Shown in pieces: positions 24,876-33,935 of a stretch of 64,000 nt of DNA. The position numbers were made by a program, and so were the translations under genes. The notes under the pieces were generated by a model. It saw only the letters and a list, made by a program, of their open reading frames with translations, ran no database searches and was not told where the DNA came from. The stretch's first letter is position 1; each line of letters starts with the position of its first letter. The stretch is from Haladaptatus sp. DJG-WS-42 (GTDB taxonomy: Archaea; Halobacteriota; Halobacteria; Halobacteriales; Halococcaceae). Location: positions 1,976,422 to 2,040,421 of the forward strand of contig NZ_CP147243.1 in the NCBI RefSeq assembly GCF_037198285.1. The letters run 5' to 3'.

Positions 24876-27800
24876 TCAGTCGTCGGACGGTGCGTGGTCG
24901 GTCACGTCATCCGGGTCGGCCGGACTGACGCGCACGCTCGCCACCTTGTACTCGGGGATGCCGCTCACAGGGTCGAACGCCTCGTTGGTGAGTCGGTTTA
25001 CCGCCCCCGCCGCGAAGTGCATCGGGATGAACACGACGCCCTTACCGGGGCGGTCGGTGACGACGGCTTTCACGGTGATTTCGCCGCGTTTTGACTCCAC
25101 CTTCACGTAGTCGCCGTCTTCGATTTTCAGTGCCGCTGCGGTCTCAGGGTGAATCTCCACGAAGCTCTCGCCGACGTGCGACATGATGCCTTCGACACGG
25201 CGGGTGAGCGTCCCCGTGTGGAAGTGATAGAGCACGCGCCCTGTCGTCATCGTGAGTGGGTACTCTTCGCCGGGCAGTTCGCCCGGTTGCCCCATGTCCG
25301 CGGGGACGAAGCGGGCTTTTCCGTCCTCGAAGTTGAACCCGTCCTCGTAGAGGAACGGCGTGCCCGGATGGGCGTTGTCCCAGCAGGGCCACTGGAGGCC
25401 GCCTTCGGTGGCGAGGCGGTCGTGGTCGATACCGCCGTAAATCGGTGTCACCTCTGCAATCTCGTCCATGATGTCGGACGGGTGGTCGTAGTCCCAGTCG
25501 AAGCCCATACGGGTTGCGAGGGCTTGGAGAATCTCGTAATCCTGCCATGCCTCGCCCGGCGGGTTCATCGCCTTGCCGACGAGTTGGACGCGTCGTTCGG
25601 TGTTCGTGAACGTCCCGTCTTTCTCGGGGAACGCGGCCGCAGGCAAAATCACGTCCGCGTACTGGGTCGTCTCCGTCGGGAAGATGTCTTGGACGACGAG
25701 GAAATCGAGGTCTTCGAGGGCCTTCTCGGCATGGCTAATATCAGGCTCTGAGAGCGCCGGATTCTCGCCCATGATGTACATCCCCCGGACGTTGCCCTCG
25801 TGGACTTCATCGAACGCTTCCGGGACTTTCAAGCCCACCTCGTTCGGCGGCCGGACGCCCCACGCCTCTTCGAATTTGTCGAGCACCGACTCGTCGGTCA
25901 CGTCCTGATACCCCGGGAGGGAGTTCGGGAGGGTTCCCATGTCGCCGCCTCCGCCCTGGACGTTGTTGTGTCCGCGAAACGGCGAGAGCCCGGCTTTCGG
26001 CTTGCCGACCTGTCCAAGCGTGAGCGCGAGGTTGGCGAGCGCGAGGACGTTTTGCGTGCCGTGTGAGTGCTGGGTCATGCCCATCGCCCAGCCGAAGACG
26101 ACGTTTTCTGCGGTCGCGAGCGTCTCCGCGGCCTGTACGAGTTCGTCGGCCGGAACCTCCGTGAGGCGTTCGACTTCTTCGGGCGTGAACGGTTCGACCT
26201 TCTCGACCAGTTCGTCGAAGTGCTTCGTGTGCTCCTCGACGAACGCCTCGTCGTGGAGGTCGTGTTCGATGATGTAGCGCGTGAGGCCGCTAATCCACGC
26301 CACGTCGAAGCCGGGTTTCACGCGCGTGAACTGTGTTGCGTGCTCCCCGATGCCGACCTTCCGGGGGTCGAACACGACCAAGTCCGCACCCGCGTCAACG
26401 TTCTGCTTGATGCGCGTGGCGAGCACCGGGTGGCTCTCGGTGGTGTTCGACCCGGTGATGAGGTAGGCGTCGGTCTTCCCGATGTCCTCGTTGATGCGGT
26501 TGGTCATCGCCCCGAAGCCCACGGTCTGCTTGAGCGCGGCGACGGTCGAGGAGTGACACAATCGCGCGCAGTTATCGATATTCTTGGTTCCCAACACTTG
26601 CCGGGCGAACTTCTGCATCAGGTAGTCCTCCTCGTTCGTGCACTTAGAGGAGGCAAAGCAGACGAGCGCGTCGGGGCCGGATTCCTCGCGAATCTCGCTA
26701 AAGCCTTCCACCACCCGGTCTAGCGCCTCGTCCCACGACGCTTCGCGGAACGCGCCGTCCGCGCCGCGAATCAGTGGTTTCGTCAGGCGGTCGTCCGCGT
26801 CCACGAACTCATAACCAAATTTCCCCTTCACGCAGGTCGAAAAGTCGTTTACGGGGGCCACGTCGGGGTCGGTTGGCTGGACGCCGAGGAAGTCGTCGTG
26901 TTTGGTGTATACGTCGAATCGACACCCAACCGAACAGTAGCCACACGTCGTCTCCGTCTTCTCGACGTTCCGCAGGCGCACGTCGCTCACGGCGTTCGCC
27001 ACCGAGAACAGGTAGCCTTCGGGCAGGGTGCGCGCCGCGAGGTCTTCTGCGGTGTGTTCGACCGTTTTCATCGCCTTCTCACCGAGACCGTCGGCCGTTT
27101 TCTGCGCGCGCTGTTTCGCTCGCGCCATCATCCGCGCCACACCGGATTTTTTGGCCACCTCTTTTTCACTTACTCCCCCGAGGCCGCGATTTGGCGCGTC
27201 GTTTTTCACTGCAGTTTCCGCCTTCTCGTGTTCGATGACATTTCCAATCGAGTTGCGCTGGTTGAAGCCGGGAATCGGGAGCGTCGCCAAATCGGCCATC
27301 CCCTTCGCCGTGAGCGACCCGGTCGGGCACACCGTCTCACAGTGGCCACACGAGACGCACTCAGAGTCGGCCATCGCCTCTGCGCCGTTCTGGAAGGCGA
27401 TTCTCGTATCCGACCCCGAACCTTCGATGCGGAGGATGCCTTCCATCTGCACGTCGTTGCAGGCGTCAACGCACCGTGTACAGAGGATGCACTTGTTGCG
27501 GTCAACTTGGATGAACGGGTGGGAATCGTCGAGCGGTTCGTACTCGTCGCGGTCGTCGAACACGCCGTAGCGCGGGTGCATCACGTCGTTTTCGATGCTC
27601 ACGTCCTGGAGCTCACACCGCCCGTTCTGGTTGCACGTCGTACACCGGAGGTTGTGATTCGAGAGCACGAGGTCGAGATTCACGTCGCGGGCTTCCGTCG
27701 CCCCGCCCGCGTCCGTTTTCACGGAAAGCCCGTCTTCTGCCGGGAAACTGCATGCCGGAACCAGTCCATGCGCGTCGGTTTCGACCATGCAGGTGCGACA

Positions 27801-28112
27801 CTCGCTTCGCGGCCCAATGCCGTCTGCGGCGTCGGTTCGACACGATTCGCCCGCCTCGTGGCGGTCGTAGTAACAAAGTGCGGGGACGGTTGCTGCCGTC
27901 TCCACGCTCCCGAGTGCGTCGATGATGGTCGAACCGGGCGGGAGCGCGACGGGTGTGCCGTCCACCGTAATCGTCGTCATCTCTTCTCCCGTCGTGCCCA
28001 CCTCGGGGTCGCTTGCCGTCCCCGGATTGAACGTCTCGGTGAGCGGGGTGCTCGACCGGGGGTCGTCGATGCGCGGAACGCCGGGGAGTGGGTCTTGCTC
28101 GTCAGTGCTCAT
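24876..28112 (-). CDS. fdhA: formate dehydrogenase alpha subunit (molybdopterin oxidoreductase, NADH-linked type)
   Basis: This 1078-residue protein combines a NuoG-like N-terminus with a molybdopterin domain. The N-terminus shows a [2Fe-2S] site (Cys80, Cys105, Cys108, Cys121), a His-Cys3 site (His153, Cys157, Cys160, Cys166) and two [4Fe-4S] sites (Cys208-218 and Cys252-262). After a charged linker comes another cluster motif (CGYCSVGC) and the Mo-bis-MGD domain. The active-site segment NCARLCHSSTVAALK has Cys where some homologues have selenocysteine. It oxidises formate to CO2 in the cytoplasm and passes electrons to the NuoF-like subunit encoded one base upstream. A family member with another substrate is possible but less likely. 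Confidence 0.88.
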   Translation of the reverse strand: MSTDEQDPLPGVPRIDDPRSSTPLTETFNPGTASDPEVGTTGEEMTTITVDGTPVALPPGSTIIDALGSVETAATVPALCYYDRHEAGESCRTDAADGIGPRSECRTCMVETDAHGLVPACSFPAEDGLSVKTDAGGATEARDVNLDLVLSNHNLRCTTCNQNGRCELQDVSIENDVMHPRYGVFDDRDEYEPLDDSHPFIQVDRNKCILCTRCVDACNDVQMEGILRIEGSGSDTRIAFQNGAEAMADSECVSCGHCETVCPTGSLTAKGMADLATLPIPGFNQRNSIGNVIEHEKAETAVKNDAPNRGLGGVSEKEVAKKSGVARMMARAKQRAQKTADGLGEKAMKTVEHTAEDLAARTLPEGYLFSVANAVSDVRLRNVEKTETTCGYCSVGCRFDVYTKHDDFLGVQPTDPDVAPVNDFSTCVKGKFGYEFVDADDRLTKPLIRGADGAFREASWDEALDRVVEGFSEIREESGPDALVCFASSKCTNEEDYLMQKFARQVLGTKNIDNCARLCHSSTVAALKQTVGFGAMTNRINEDIGKTDAYLITGSNTTESHPVLATRIKQNVDAGADLVVFDPRKVGIGEHATQFTRVKPGFDVAWISGLTRYIIEHDLHDEAFVEEHTKHFDELVEKVEPFTPEEVERLTEVPADELVQAAETLATAENVVFGWAMGMTQHSHGTQNVLALANLALTLGQVGKPKAGLSPFRGHNNVQGGGGDMGTLPNSLPGYQDVTDESVLDKFEEAWGVRPPNEVGLKVPEAFDEVHEGNVRGMYIMGENPALSEPDISHAEKALEDLDFLVVQDIFPTETTQYADVILPAAAFPEKDGTFTNTERRVQLVGKAMNPPGEAWQDYEILQALATRMGFDWDYDHPSDIMDEIAEVTPIYGGIDHDRLATEGGLQWPCWDNAHPGTPFLYEDGFNFEDGKARFVPADMGQPGELPGEEYPLTMTTGRVLYHFHTGTLTRRVEGIMSHVGESFVEIHPETAAALKIEDGDYVKVESKRGEITVKAVVTDRPGKGVVFIPMHFAAGAVNRLTNEAFDPVSGIPEYKVASVRVSPADPDDVTDHAPSDD

Positions 28113-28113
28113 C

Positions 28114-29664
28114 TCACACCTCCTCGCACACGCCGGTCGGACAGCGCCCGGCGGCGTGTTCGATGAACTCGTGCTCGAAGGCGGCCATCGCCGTCGTCAC
28201 CGGCCGTGAGGCCAGCTGGCCGAAGTCGCACGTGCTCGTCTCGCGCATGACGCGGGCAAGTTCGCGGATTTTCCCGTTGTCGTACTCACCATCATAGACG
28301 TTCCGGAGCAGGGTCACCAACTGGGTCGATCCCTCTCGACACGGCACGCACCGGCCGCAGTTTTCCTCCGCGGCAAAGCGCGAGCGCGTGCCAGCGAGCG
28401 CGACGGGACAGGTGTGCGCGCCGAACAGTTCGACCGCACCGTCGGTGCCGAGATTCGTGTCCAAAAGCGTGGGTGCATTCGCAGAAACGTCGAGCGTTCG
28501 CGTGAGGCCGCCGAACTGCCCGCCAACACAGGCGAGTTTGAGCGCTCCCTCAAAGGTCACCGCCTCCTGAACCGCAGATAGCGAGTCGTCGGTTGCGAGT
28601 TCGACGGTCGCGGTCGAATCGCCACCCGTGACGGTCACGAGGCGCGTTCCTGGGTCTGCGCTTCCTGCGTCAAAGCGGTCGGGAGACAGAATCGCCTCAC
28701 GAACCTGTGCGAGCGTTCGCGGGGTGTGAATCACGGTGGGGCGGCCGTACAGCCCAAACACGTCGGGTGTTGGCGGGCGGAGTCGCGCTTCGAGGCGGTC
28801 TTTTCCCTCCATGGCTTCGAGCGCCATCGTCATCTCACCGGCAATAAAGCGGTCGGGGCCGACGACGATTTCTGGAGGGTTCGAGAGCGAGAATTCGGCT
28901 TCGAGCGCAGCGACCGCATCCCGCACCCGTTTTTGGGCGAGTTCGTCCGCCTCGTTCAGGTAGCACACCACGTCTGCGGGGGCGTCTTCACCCACCAGTT
29001 CTGCGACAGCGAGTGCGGCGTCGATGCTGTCGATTGGTGCGCCACAGAGCAGGGTTCGGTCGGTCTGATTGCGCGGGTCGCTCTCGTTTGCGTTCACGAC
29101 CACCACCGGGTCACCCGCGCTCTCGCGGGCGGTGTCCCACGCTTTGGTGATGGGTTGGTCAGTGCGACCGTCGCCGCGGCCGCGCCCGAGTAGGCTAAGG
29201 CGTCGAAGCCGTGCGGTCGCATCGTCTCCCGCTTCGCGTGCGTGCTCGTACGCGAAGGCGTCGTAGTCTGTCGGTGCGTCCGGGACGACCCATCCACAGC
29301 GCGCGAGGGCGCGCCTGATGCCGACTGCAAGCGGCCCTACATCGGGCGCGGGAAACGTCCACTGCGTCTCCTCGTGGGTCACAGAAAAATCTGCGTGGTC
29401 GGCTGCGAGTGTTCCGTCTTCGAAGGCGGAAATCACGTCAGAAAGCGTGGCCTCGTCCGGGTGTGCGAGAAAGTCAGTCACGCCGCCACGGCTGAGCGCG
29501 ACGAGCGGTTCGATGTCGGGAATCCCGGTCGAACCCACGGTGACAACCGGCGTGTCGGTTGCCGCTTCCGTCGCCACGCTCATGAGTCGGTCGCGGACGG
29601 CCGTGTCGTCACCACAGAGCCGAACTGTTGCTGTGTGTCCCACCGCACCCTGTGTGTCTGCCAT
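28114..29664 (-). CDS. fdhB: NuoF-like formate dehydrogenase beta subunit with atypical N-terminus
   Basis: The C-terminal third has the NuoF layout: a segment equivalent to the flavin-domain end (AMEGKDRLEARLRPP, then GLYGRPTVIHTPRTLAQV), an SLBB-like region and the [4Fe-4S] motif CGRCVPCREGS with a later Cys in STCDFGQL. The N-terminal half is diverged: the glycine-rich GRGGAGFPTG loop that binds FMN/NADH in NuoF is not visible. Either it no longer binds flavin or uses a different acceptor. It is translated just before fdhA with a 1-bp spacer, so the two form one unit. I cannot identify the physiological electron acceptor. Confidence 0.78.
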   Translation of the reverse strand: MADTQGAVGHTATVRLCGDDTAVRDRLMSVATEAATDTPVVTVGSTGIPDIEPLVALSRGGVTDFLAHPDEATLSDVISAFEDGTLAADHADFSVTHEETQWTFPAPDVGPLAVGIRRALARCGWVVPDAPTDYDAFAYEHAREAGDDATARLRRLSLLGRGRGDGRTDQPITKAWDTARESAGDPVVVVNANESDPRNQTDRTLLCGAPIDSIDAALAVAELVGEDAPADVVCYLNEADELAQKRVRDAVAALEAEFSLSNPPEIVVGPDRFIAGEMTMALEAMEGKDRLEARLRPPTPDVFGLYGRPTVIHTPRTLAQVREAILSPDRFDAGSADPGTRLVTVTGGDSTATVELATDDSLSAVQEAVTFEGALKLACVGGQFGGLTRTLDVSANAPTLLDTNLGTDGAVELFGAHTCPVALAGTRSRFAAEENCGRCVPCREGSTQLVTLLRNVYDGEYDNGKIRELARVMRETSTCDFGQLASRPVTTAMAAFEHEFIEHAAGRCPTGVCEEV

Positions 29665-29738
29665 TACTCACGGTGTGGGTGCAACAGAGGAAAGGTTTGT
29701 GGGACGGTGTACCATATTTGGCTGCGTGTCTGCGGATT

Positions 29739-30866
29739 TTACGGCTCGACCGAGAGCGCCTCCACAGCGTCGACCGCTGTGAGTGTGACGGTGAACACCG
29801 TGCCCTCCTCGCCCGTCGAGGTGAGTGAAATCGCTCCATCGTAGTTCTCTACGAGCACTTTCACGAGGTAGAGGCCGAGGCCGTGGTCTGTGTTTTCTTG
29901 CTGTTCGAACAAGGTTTCTTTCACGTACTCAGGGAGGCCAGGACCATTGTCCTCGACGCGCACTGAGACGGTATCGTCGGCTTCTGTCACGGTGAGCGAG
30001 ACGTGCGGCGAATCACTGTCGTTGTGGACGATACCGTTTCTGACGAGGTTCATGAAAATCGACCCGACCAGCGTGTCTGCGTGGACGTAGACGTGGTCGG
30101 GTATCGTGAGGTCGAGTGTCGCCGCCGGGTACGCTTCTCTGAGCGCCTCGATTTCGACCGTGAGAATCTCAGTGAGGTCGATTGCTTCGAGTTCGTGTTC
30201 ATCGGTCGGTATTTGGGCGAGAATGCGCACGTTTTGGATGAGTTCGGTGACGAGGTCGCTCTGGCGACGAATCCGCTTGAGACGGTCGCGTTCGGTTTCG
30301 TCCTCGCTCGTCTCGAGTAAGACGTCTGCCATCGCCTGAATCACCATCACCGAGTTCAGGATGTCGTGGCGCAACAGGTCGTTTAGGTGTTGGAGCCGAC
30401 CGCGCTCTGCCTCTGCGAACTCAGCCGACAGCTCTGCGCGTGCACTTGCCTCTGCGTGCTGTATCGCGCGGGCTTCGTTCGTGCCAATGACGAATCCTGC
30501 GTTCGCTCCGACACCTGCGGCCACCGGCAACAGGAAACTCGCACCGTCACTGACAAGGGGGAATTCAATCGCAAAGAGAGCGAGTGTCGCAAGCGTGCCA
30601 ACCGCGAGGGTACTGGCAATCACCCATCCCGTGATACGCCACCGTATCTCCTCTGAAAACGCGCTCTCTCTGAGCCACCCAACCCCGAGGAGTAACGTCG
30701 TTGGTAACAAAGCAAGCAGCCCCAACTCCACGATGTGGTGGAGGTCGAACAGGTGTCCGATTTCGTCTATGAGAAGCAGATGTGACAGAAAAAAGACGAA
30801 CAGTAGCACTCCGAGACCAGCGATGCTACCAATTGAGGGGGCGAAAGGAAGCGTGCGAGTTGACAC
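29739..30866 (-). CDS. membrane-bound sensor histidine kinase
   Basis: Starting with a GTG at 30866, the 375-residue protein has about four N-terminal transmembrane helices (residues 10-130), a short coiled linker, a dimerisation helix with the phospho-acceptor His167 (LLRHDILNSV) and a C-terminal ATPase domain. The ATPase domain shows the N box NLVRNGIVHN, the G1 box VEDNGPGLP and the G2 box GLGLYLVK. It has no receiver domain, and no response regulator gene is adjacent, which is common in haloarchaea. The four-helix sensor module (with paired His in the second loop) may sense a membrane or redox signal. Its stop is 74 bp from the fdhB start. Confidence 0.88.
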   Translation of the reverse strand: MSTRTLPFAPSIGSIAGLGVLLFVFFLSHLLLIDEIGHLFDLHHIVELGLLALLPTTLLLGVGWLRESAFSEEIRWRITGWVIASTLAVGTLATLALFAIEFPLVSDGASFLLPVAAGVGANAGFVIGTNEARAIQHAEASARAELSAEFAEAERGRLQHLNDLLRHDILNSVMVIQAMADVLLETSEDETERDRLKRIRRQSDLVTELIQNVRILAQIPTDEHELEAIDLTEILTVEIEALREAYPAATLDLTIPDHVYVHADTLVGSIFMNLVRNGIVHNDSDSPHVSLTVTEADDTVSVRVEDNGPGLPEYVKETLFEQQENTDHGLGLYLVKVLVENYDGAISLTSTGEEGTVFTVTLTAVDAVEALSVEP

Positions 30867-31127
30867 GTCTTATCTCATTGTCTCATGCAATGTGCTTAAT
30901 CATTGTGCTAGCGACACTCATGTCTCTGTTTTGACTTGCTTGAATTTTTTAAGTAGGCGTGACGGTTGTCGTATGTTTCAGCGCCAGTTCCCCGAGTAGT
31001 TTGCCAACTCATAGACAATCATACTTGCCTTAGATACATTTTTATTGGTTTACACAGAGGTCACAACAACCGTGTTTCATCGCTCGCCCACACACTCAGC
31101 AAAGCGGTTTGCCCACCGAGGGCCACA

Positions 31128-31766
31128 GTGAGCGTCTCGTTCGACCTGTTCGGGACGCTTGTCGAGGCCGAATATCCGGAGAATCCAGCCGCCGCGGTCG
31201 GCGCGGAACTGGCCGCGAGAAACGTCCCCGTCCCCGACGACTGGGAAGACGCCTACCACGAGGTACACATCGACGCCCCCGAGGGTGCGGAAGTGCCGCT
31301 TCCAGCGCACGTAAACGCCGCCCTTCGCAGCCGTGACGTGGATTTCAGAGTCGGTGGCGACGGCCACGGCAACGTGGTGCGCCGTGCGCTCGTCGCCGCA
31401 TTCGATCCGGAGGTGACCACCCGCGAAGGTGCCGTCGAAGCGGTCAAAGCCGCCGCAGCCCACGGCCCAGTCGCCATCCTCTCAAACTGCAGCGTCCCCG
31501 ACCTCGCAAACCGGACGCTCATCCGCTCTGAGCTGTATCCTCCGATGTTCGACTGCATCATGACGAGCCTCGGGTGTGGCTGGCGCAAACCCGACGCCCG
31601 CGCGTTCGAGTCGGTGGCGCGAATGCTCGACACACCCATCGAAAATCTGATTCACGTCGGCGACGACCCCGCGACAGACGGCGGCGCGGCCGACGCGGGT
31701 GCAACCGCTGTCCTGCTCTCCGACGTGCCGCTCACCGAGTTTCCCGACTGGTTGGAGGCACACTGA
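31128..31766 (+). CDS. HAD-superfamily hydrolase in the cobalamin operon
   Basis: The 212-residue protein begins at a GTG (31128), right before the HAD motif I FDLFGTLVEAE; an upstream in-frame TTG at 30966 gives unlikely sequence. Motif II (ILSNCS) and motif IV (HVGDDPATDGGAADAGA) are present, with a Lys in WRKPDARAF as motif III. HAD enzymes of this size are phosphatases of small phosphorylated metabolites. The stop overlaps the cbiB start (TGATG), so it is the first gene of the cobalamin operon. A role as the phosphatase that removes the 5'-phosphate of alpha-ribazole or cobalamin is a reasonable guess, since no CobC or CobZ homologue is visible here. Confidence 0.82.
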   Translation: MSVSFDLFGTLVEAEYPENPAAAVGAELAARNVPVPDDWEDAYHEVHIDAPEGAEVPLPAHVNAALRSRDVDFRVGGDGHGNVVRRALVAAFDPEVTTREGAVEAVKAAAAHGPVAILSNCSVPDLANRTLIRSELYPPMFDCIMTSLGCGWRKPDARAFESVARMLDTPIENLIHVGDDPATDGGAADAGATAVLLSDVPLTEFPDWLEAH

Positions 31767-32662
31767 TGGGATTGCTGGCCGTGATCGCCGTGGGACTTGC
31801 GTTCGCGCTCGATGCGCGCTTCGCTGAGCCACCCGCGCGCATCCACCCTGTGGCGATATTCGGCCAGCTTATCGCGCCGCTCGACCGTGACTGGCGCACA
31901 CCAAAACTCGTCGGCATGTCGATTGCGCTCTTGTTCCCACTCGCAGTCGCAGCCATCGCTGCGGGCACAATTCTCCTCGTGACCGTTCCATTTCTCGCCG
32001 CGATTGTCGCCGGGCTCTGGTTGTTTTCGACCACGAGCCGGAGCATGCTCGTCTCGCTCGCCCGCGACGTCCTCGCCGCCGTAGACGCAGACAACCCGAC
32101 CGCGCACAGCCACATCCGCGGCCTCGTGGGTCGAGACACCACCAACCTCTCGCCGGGTGAACTCCGCAGCGGCGCGGTCGAGAGCGCGGCCGAAAACCTC
32201 GCAGACGGGCTCGTCGCGCCCTTGCTCGCGTTCGTGCTCGGCGCACAGGTGTCGCTCGCACTTGGCGTCGGAGCCGCTGTGTGGGTGAAAGCCGTGAACA
32301 CGCTCGACTCGATGCTCGGTTATCCCGCGAAACCCCACGGCACCGCGAGTGCCCGGCTTGACGACGTCGTGATGTGGCTTCCCGCTCGGGTGAGCGCACT
32401 CTTGCTCGCCGTTGCTGCTCGAAATCTGCGCGCCCTGTCTGTGGCTCGGCGGTGGGCACACGCGCCGCCATCGCCGAATTCGGGCTGGCCAATGGCGACG
32501 CTCGCGGCGGCGACGAACGCCCAACTGCGAAAACCCGACACCTACACGCTGAATCCCGACGCATCGCTGCCGACCTCCGAAGGGGCGACTCGGGGCGTCC
32601 GAATTGTGAACGTCGCCGCCCTCCTCGCGTTCGCCCTCGCCGGGGTGATTGCGTGGTTCTGA
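31766..32662 (+). CDS. cbiB: adenosylcobinamide-phosphate synthase CbiB
   Basis: The 298-residue membrane protein has four to five helices and the CbiB landmarks: DARFAEPPARIHPVAIFGQLI at the start, the GLVGRDTTNLSPGEL loop, SAAENLADGLVAPLL and VKAVNTLDSMLGY. It joins an aminopropanol arm (phosphorylated) to adenosylcobyric acid, giving adenosylcobinamide phosphate. Start ATG overlaps the HAD stop and its end overlaps cobS, so expression is coupled along the operon. Confidence 0.93.
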   Translation: MGLLAVIAVGLAFALDARFAEPPARIHPVAIFGQLIAPLDRDWRTPKLVGMSIALLFPLAVAAIAAGTILLVTVPFLAAIVAGLWLFSTTSRSMLVSLARDVLAAVDADNPTAHSHIRGLVGRDTTNLSPGELRSGAVESAAENLADGLVAPLLAFVLGAQVSLALGVGAAVWVKAVNTLDSMLGYPAKPHGTASARLDDVVMWLPARVSALLLAVAARNLRALSVARRWAHAPPSPNSGWPMATLAAATNAQLRKPDTYTLNPDASLPTSEGATRGVRIVNVAALLAFALAGVIAWF

Positions 32663-33396
32663 CCGCGCTTCGCGGCGCGCTCGGCTTTCTCTCGCAGGTT
32701 CCCGTCGGGCAGACCGGGACGGCGTGGGAGGCGTTTTTGCGAACGCCGGTCGCGTTCCCGCTCGCGGGCTACGTCATCGGTGCCCTCCTCGCCGTTCCCC
32801 TCTTGCTCCCGCTTCCACCAGCGACGGCGGCCATCGTGTTCGTCTGCTGGTTGCTCGTCGTCACCGGCATCAACCACGCAGACGGCGTTGCTGACCTCGG
32901 TGACGCCCTCGCGGTACACGGCGACCAAGAACGCAGACGCGACGTGATGCGCGATACGACCGTCGGCGTCGGTGCCGTCCTCGCCGTCTGTGTCGTGTTT
33001 CTCGGCGTTGCGGCGGCCGCGTTCTCGCTTGCGAGCCTCGCGCTCGCGGCACTCGCGGTTGTGGTTGCAGCCGAGGTCAGCGCCAAACTCGGGATGGTGT
33101 TCGTCGCGTGCTTCGGGACGGCCGCCCACGAGGGACTCGGGTCTGCACTCACCGAACCGCTCGATTCGCGTTCCTTCGTGCTTCCGCTCGTCGTCTCGCT
33201 TCCTGTCGCAGCGCTCTCATGGCCAAACCCGGCCGCAGCAGTCGCGCTCGTTGCCGGACTCACTACCGCGCTCGTCGTGTTCTGGTGGGCGAACCGCACG
33301 CTCGGCGGCGTCAGCGGCGACGTGCTCGGGGCGACCAACGAACTCGCGCGCGCCGTCGCGCTCCACGCGGGGGTGGTCGCATGGATGCGCTGGTGA
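32653..33396 (+). CDS. cobS: adenosylcobinamide-GDP ribazoletransferase CobS
   Basis: The 247-residue membrane protein carries the CobS pattern: an early ALRGALGFLSQVPVG segment, the metal-binding [17 protein letters not shown] motif (DGxxD-like) and a late GGVSGDVLGATNELARA. It joins adenosylcobinamide-GDP to the lower ligand nucleoside, forming cobalamin or its phosphate. The GTG at 32653 overlaps the end of cbiB by 10 bp; the much longer frame from 32374 is antisense-like translation of cbiB and is not used. Confidence 0.92.
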   Translation: MVLTALRGALGFLSQVPVGQTGTAWEAFLRTPVAFPLAGYVIGALLAVPLLLPLPPATAAIVFVCWLLVVTGINHADGVADLGDALAVHGDQERRRDVMRDTTVGVGAVLAVCVVFLGVAAAAFSLASLALAALAVVVAAEVSAKLGMVFVACFGTAAHEGLGSALTEPLDSRSFVLPLVVSLPVAALSWPNPAAAVALVAGLTTALVVFWWANRTLGGVSGDVLGATNELARAVALHAGVVAWMRW

Positions 33397-33935
33397 TGTG
33401 CGGCGGCCGGGGCACGCGCCTCGACACCGACGTGGAGAAACCGCTCTACGAAATCGCTGGCGAGCCAATGATTGACGCCGTGATTGGGGCACTCACAGAG
33501 AGTCGCGTCGACAACACTGTCGTCGCCGTCTCGCCGCACACCCCCGAAACCGCCCGCCACCTCGACTCGTTCCCGCAAATCGAGACGCCCGGCGAGGGCT
33601 ACGTTGCCGACCTCGGCGACGCCCTTGCTCACCTCTCAGAACCCGTTCTCACCGTCGCCGCAGACTTGCCCTTGCTCACGGGCGAGGTTCTCGACGCCGT
33701 CCTCGCCGCCTACGACGGTGACTCGCTCACCGTCTGCGTCCCCGCCGCGCTCAAATCCCAGTTGGGCGTGAGCGCAGACCTGACCTTCGACCACGAGGGG
33801 CAACCCGTCGCGCCAACCGGCGTGAACATCGTTGCCTCATCCACTTCTGAAACCATGTTTCTCTCAGCTGACCCACGACTGGCAGTGAACGTGAATCGAC
33901 CAACAGACGCCCAGATTGCGGAGGTGTGGCGATGA
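33381..33935 (+). CDS. cobY: GTP:adenosylcobinamide-phosphate guanylyltransferase CobY
   Basis: At 184 residues, starting [25 protein letters not shown] at its N-terminus (shown here only as its two motifs: CGGRGTRL and EKPLYEI), this is the archaeal CobY, the non-homologous replacement of bacterial CobU. It transfers GMP from GTP onto adenosylcobinamide phosphate. The frame overlaps the cobS end by 16 bp and its stop overlaps the next ATG (ATGA), so translation is coupled. No kinase domain is present, consistent with an archaeal salvage route via CbiZ. Confidence 0.93.
   Translation: MDALVMCGGRGTRLDTDVEKPLYEIAGEPMIDAVIGALTESRVDNTVVAVSPHTPETARHLDSFPQIETPGEGYVADLGDALAHLSEPVLTVAADLPLLTGEVLDAVLAAYDGDSLTVCVPAALKSQLGVSADLTFDHEGQPVAPTGVNIVASSTSETMFLSADPRLAVNVNRPTDAQIAEVWR

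Noticed and set aside
24876-28112. Selenocysteine in formate dehydrogenase
   Set aside because: The active-site position is an ordinary Cys codon in an uninterrupted frame; no in-frame TGA is needed.
26898-28166. 422-residue plus-strand frame opposite fdhA
   Set aside because: Complementary to the cysteine-rich N-terminus of formate dehydrogenase; explained as a shadow frame.
30867-31127. Possible cobalamin riboswitch before the cobalamin operon
   Set aside because: The 261-bp leader was read for the conserved B12-box and the long stem pattern of cobalamin riboswitches; I see no match. The region is just A/T-rich with a promoter-like ACATTTTTATTGG stretch.
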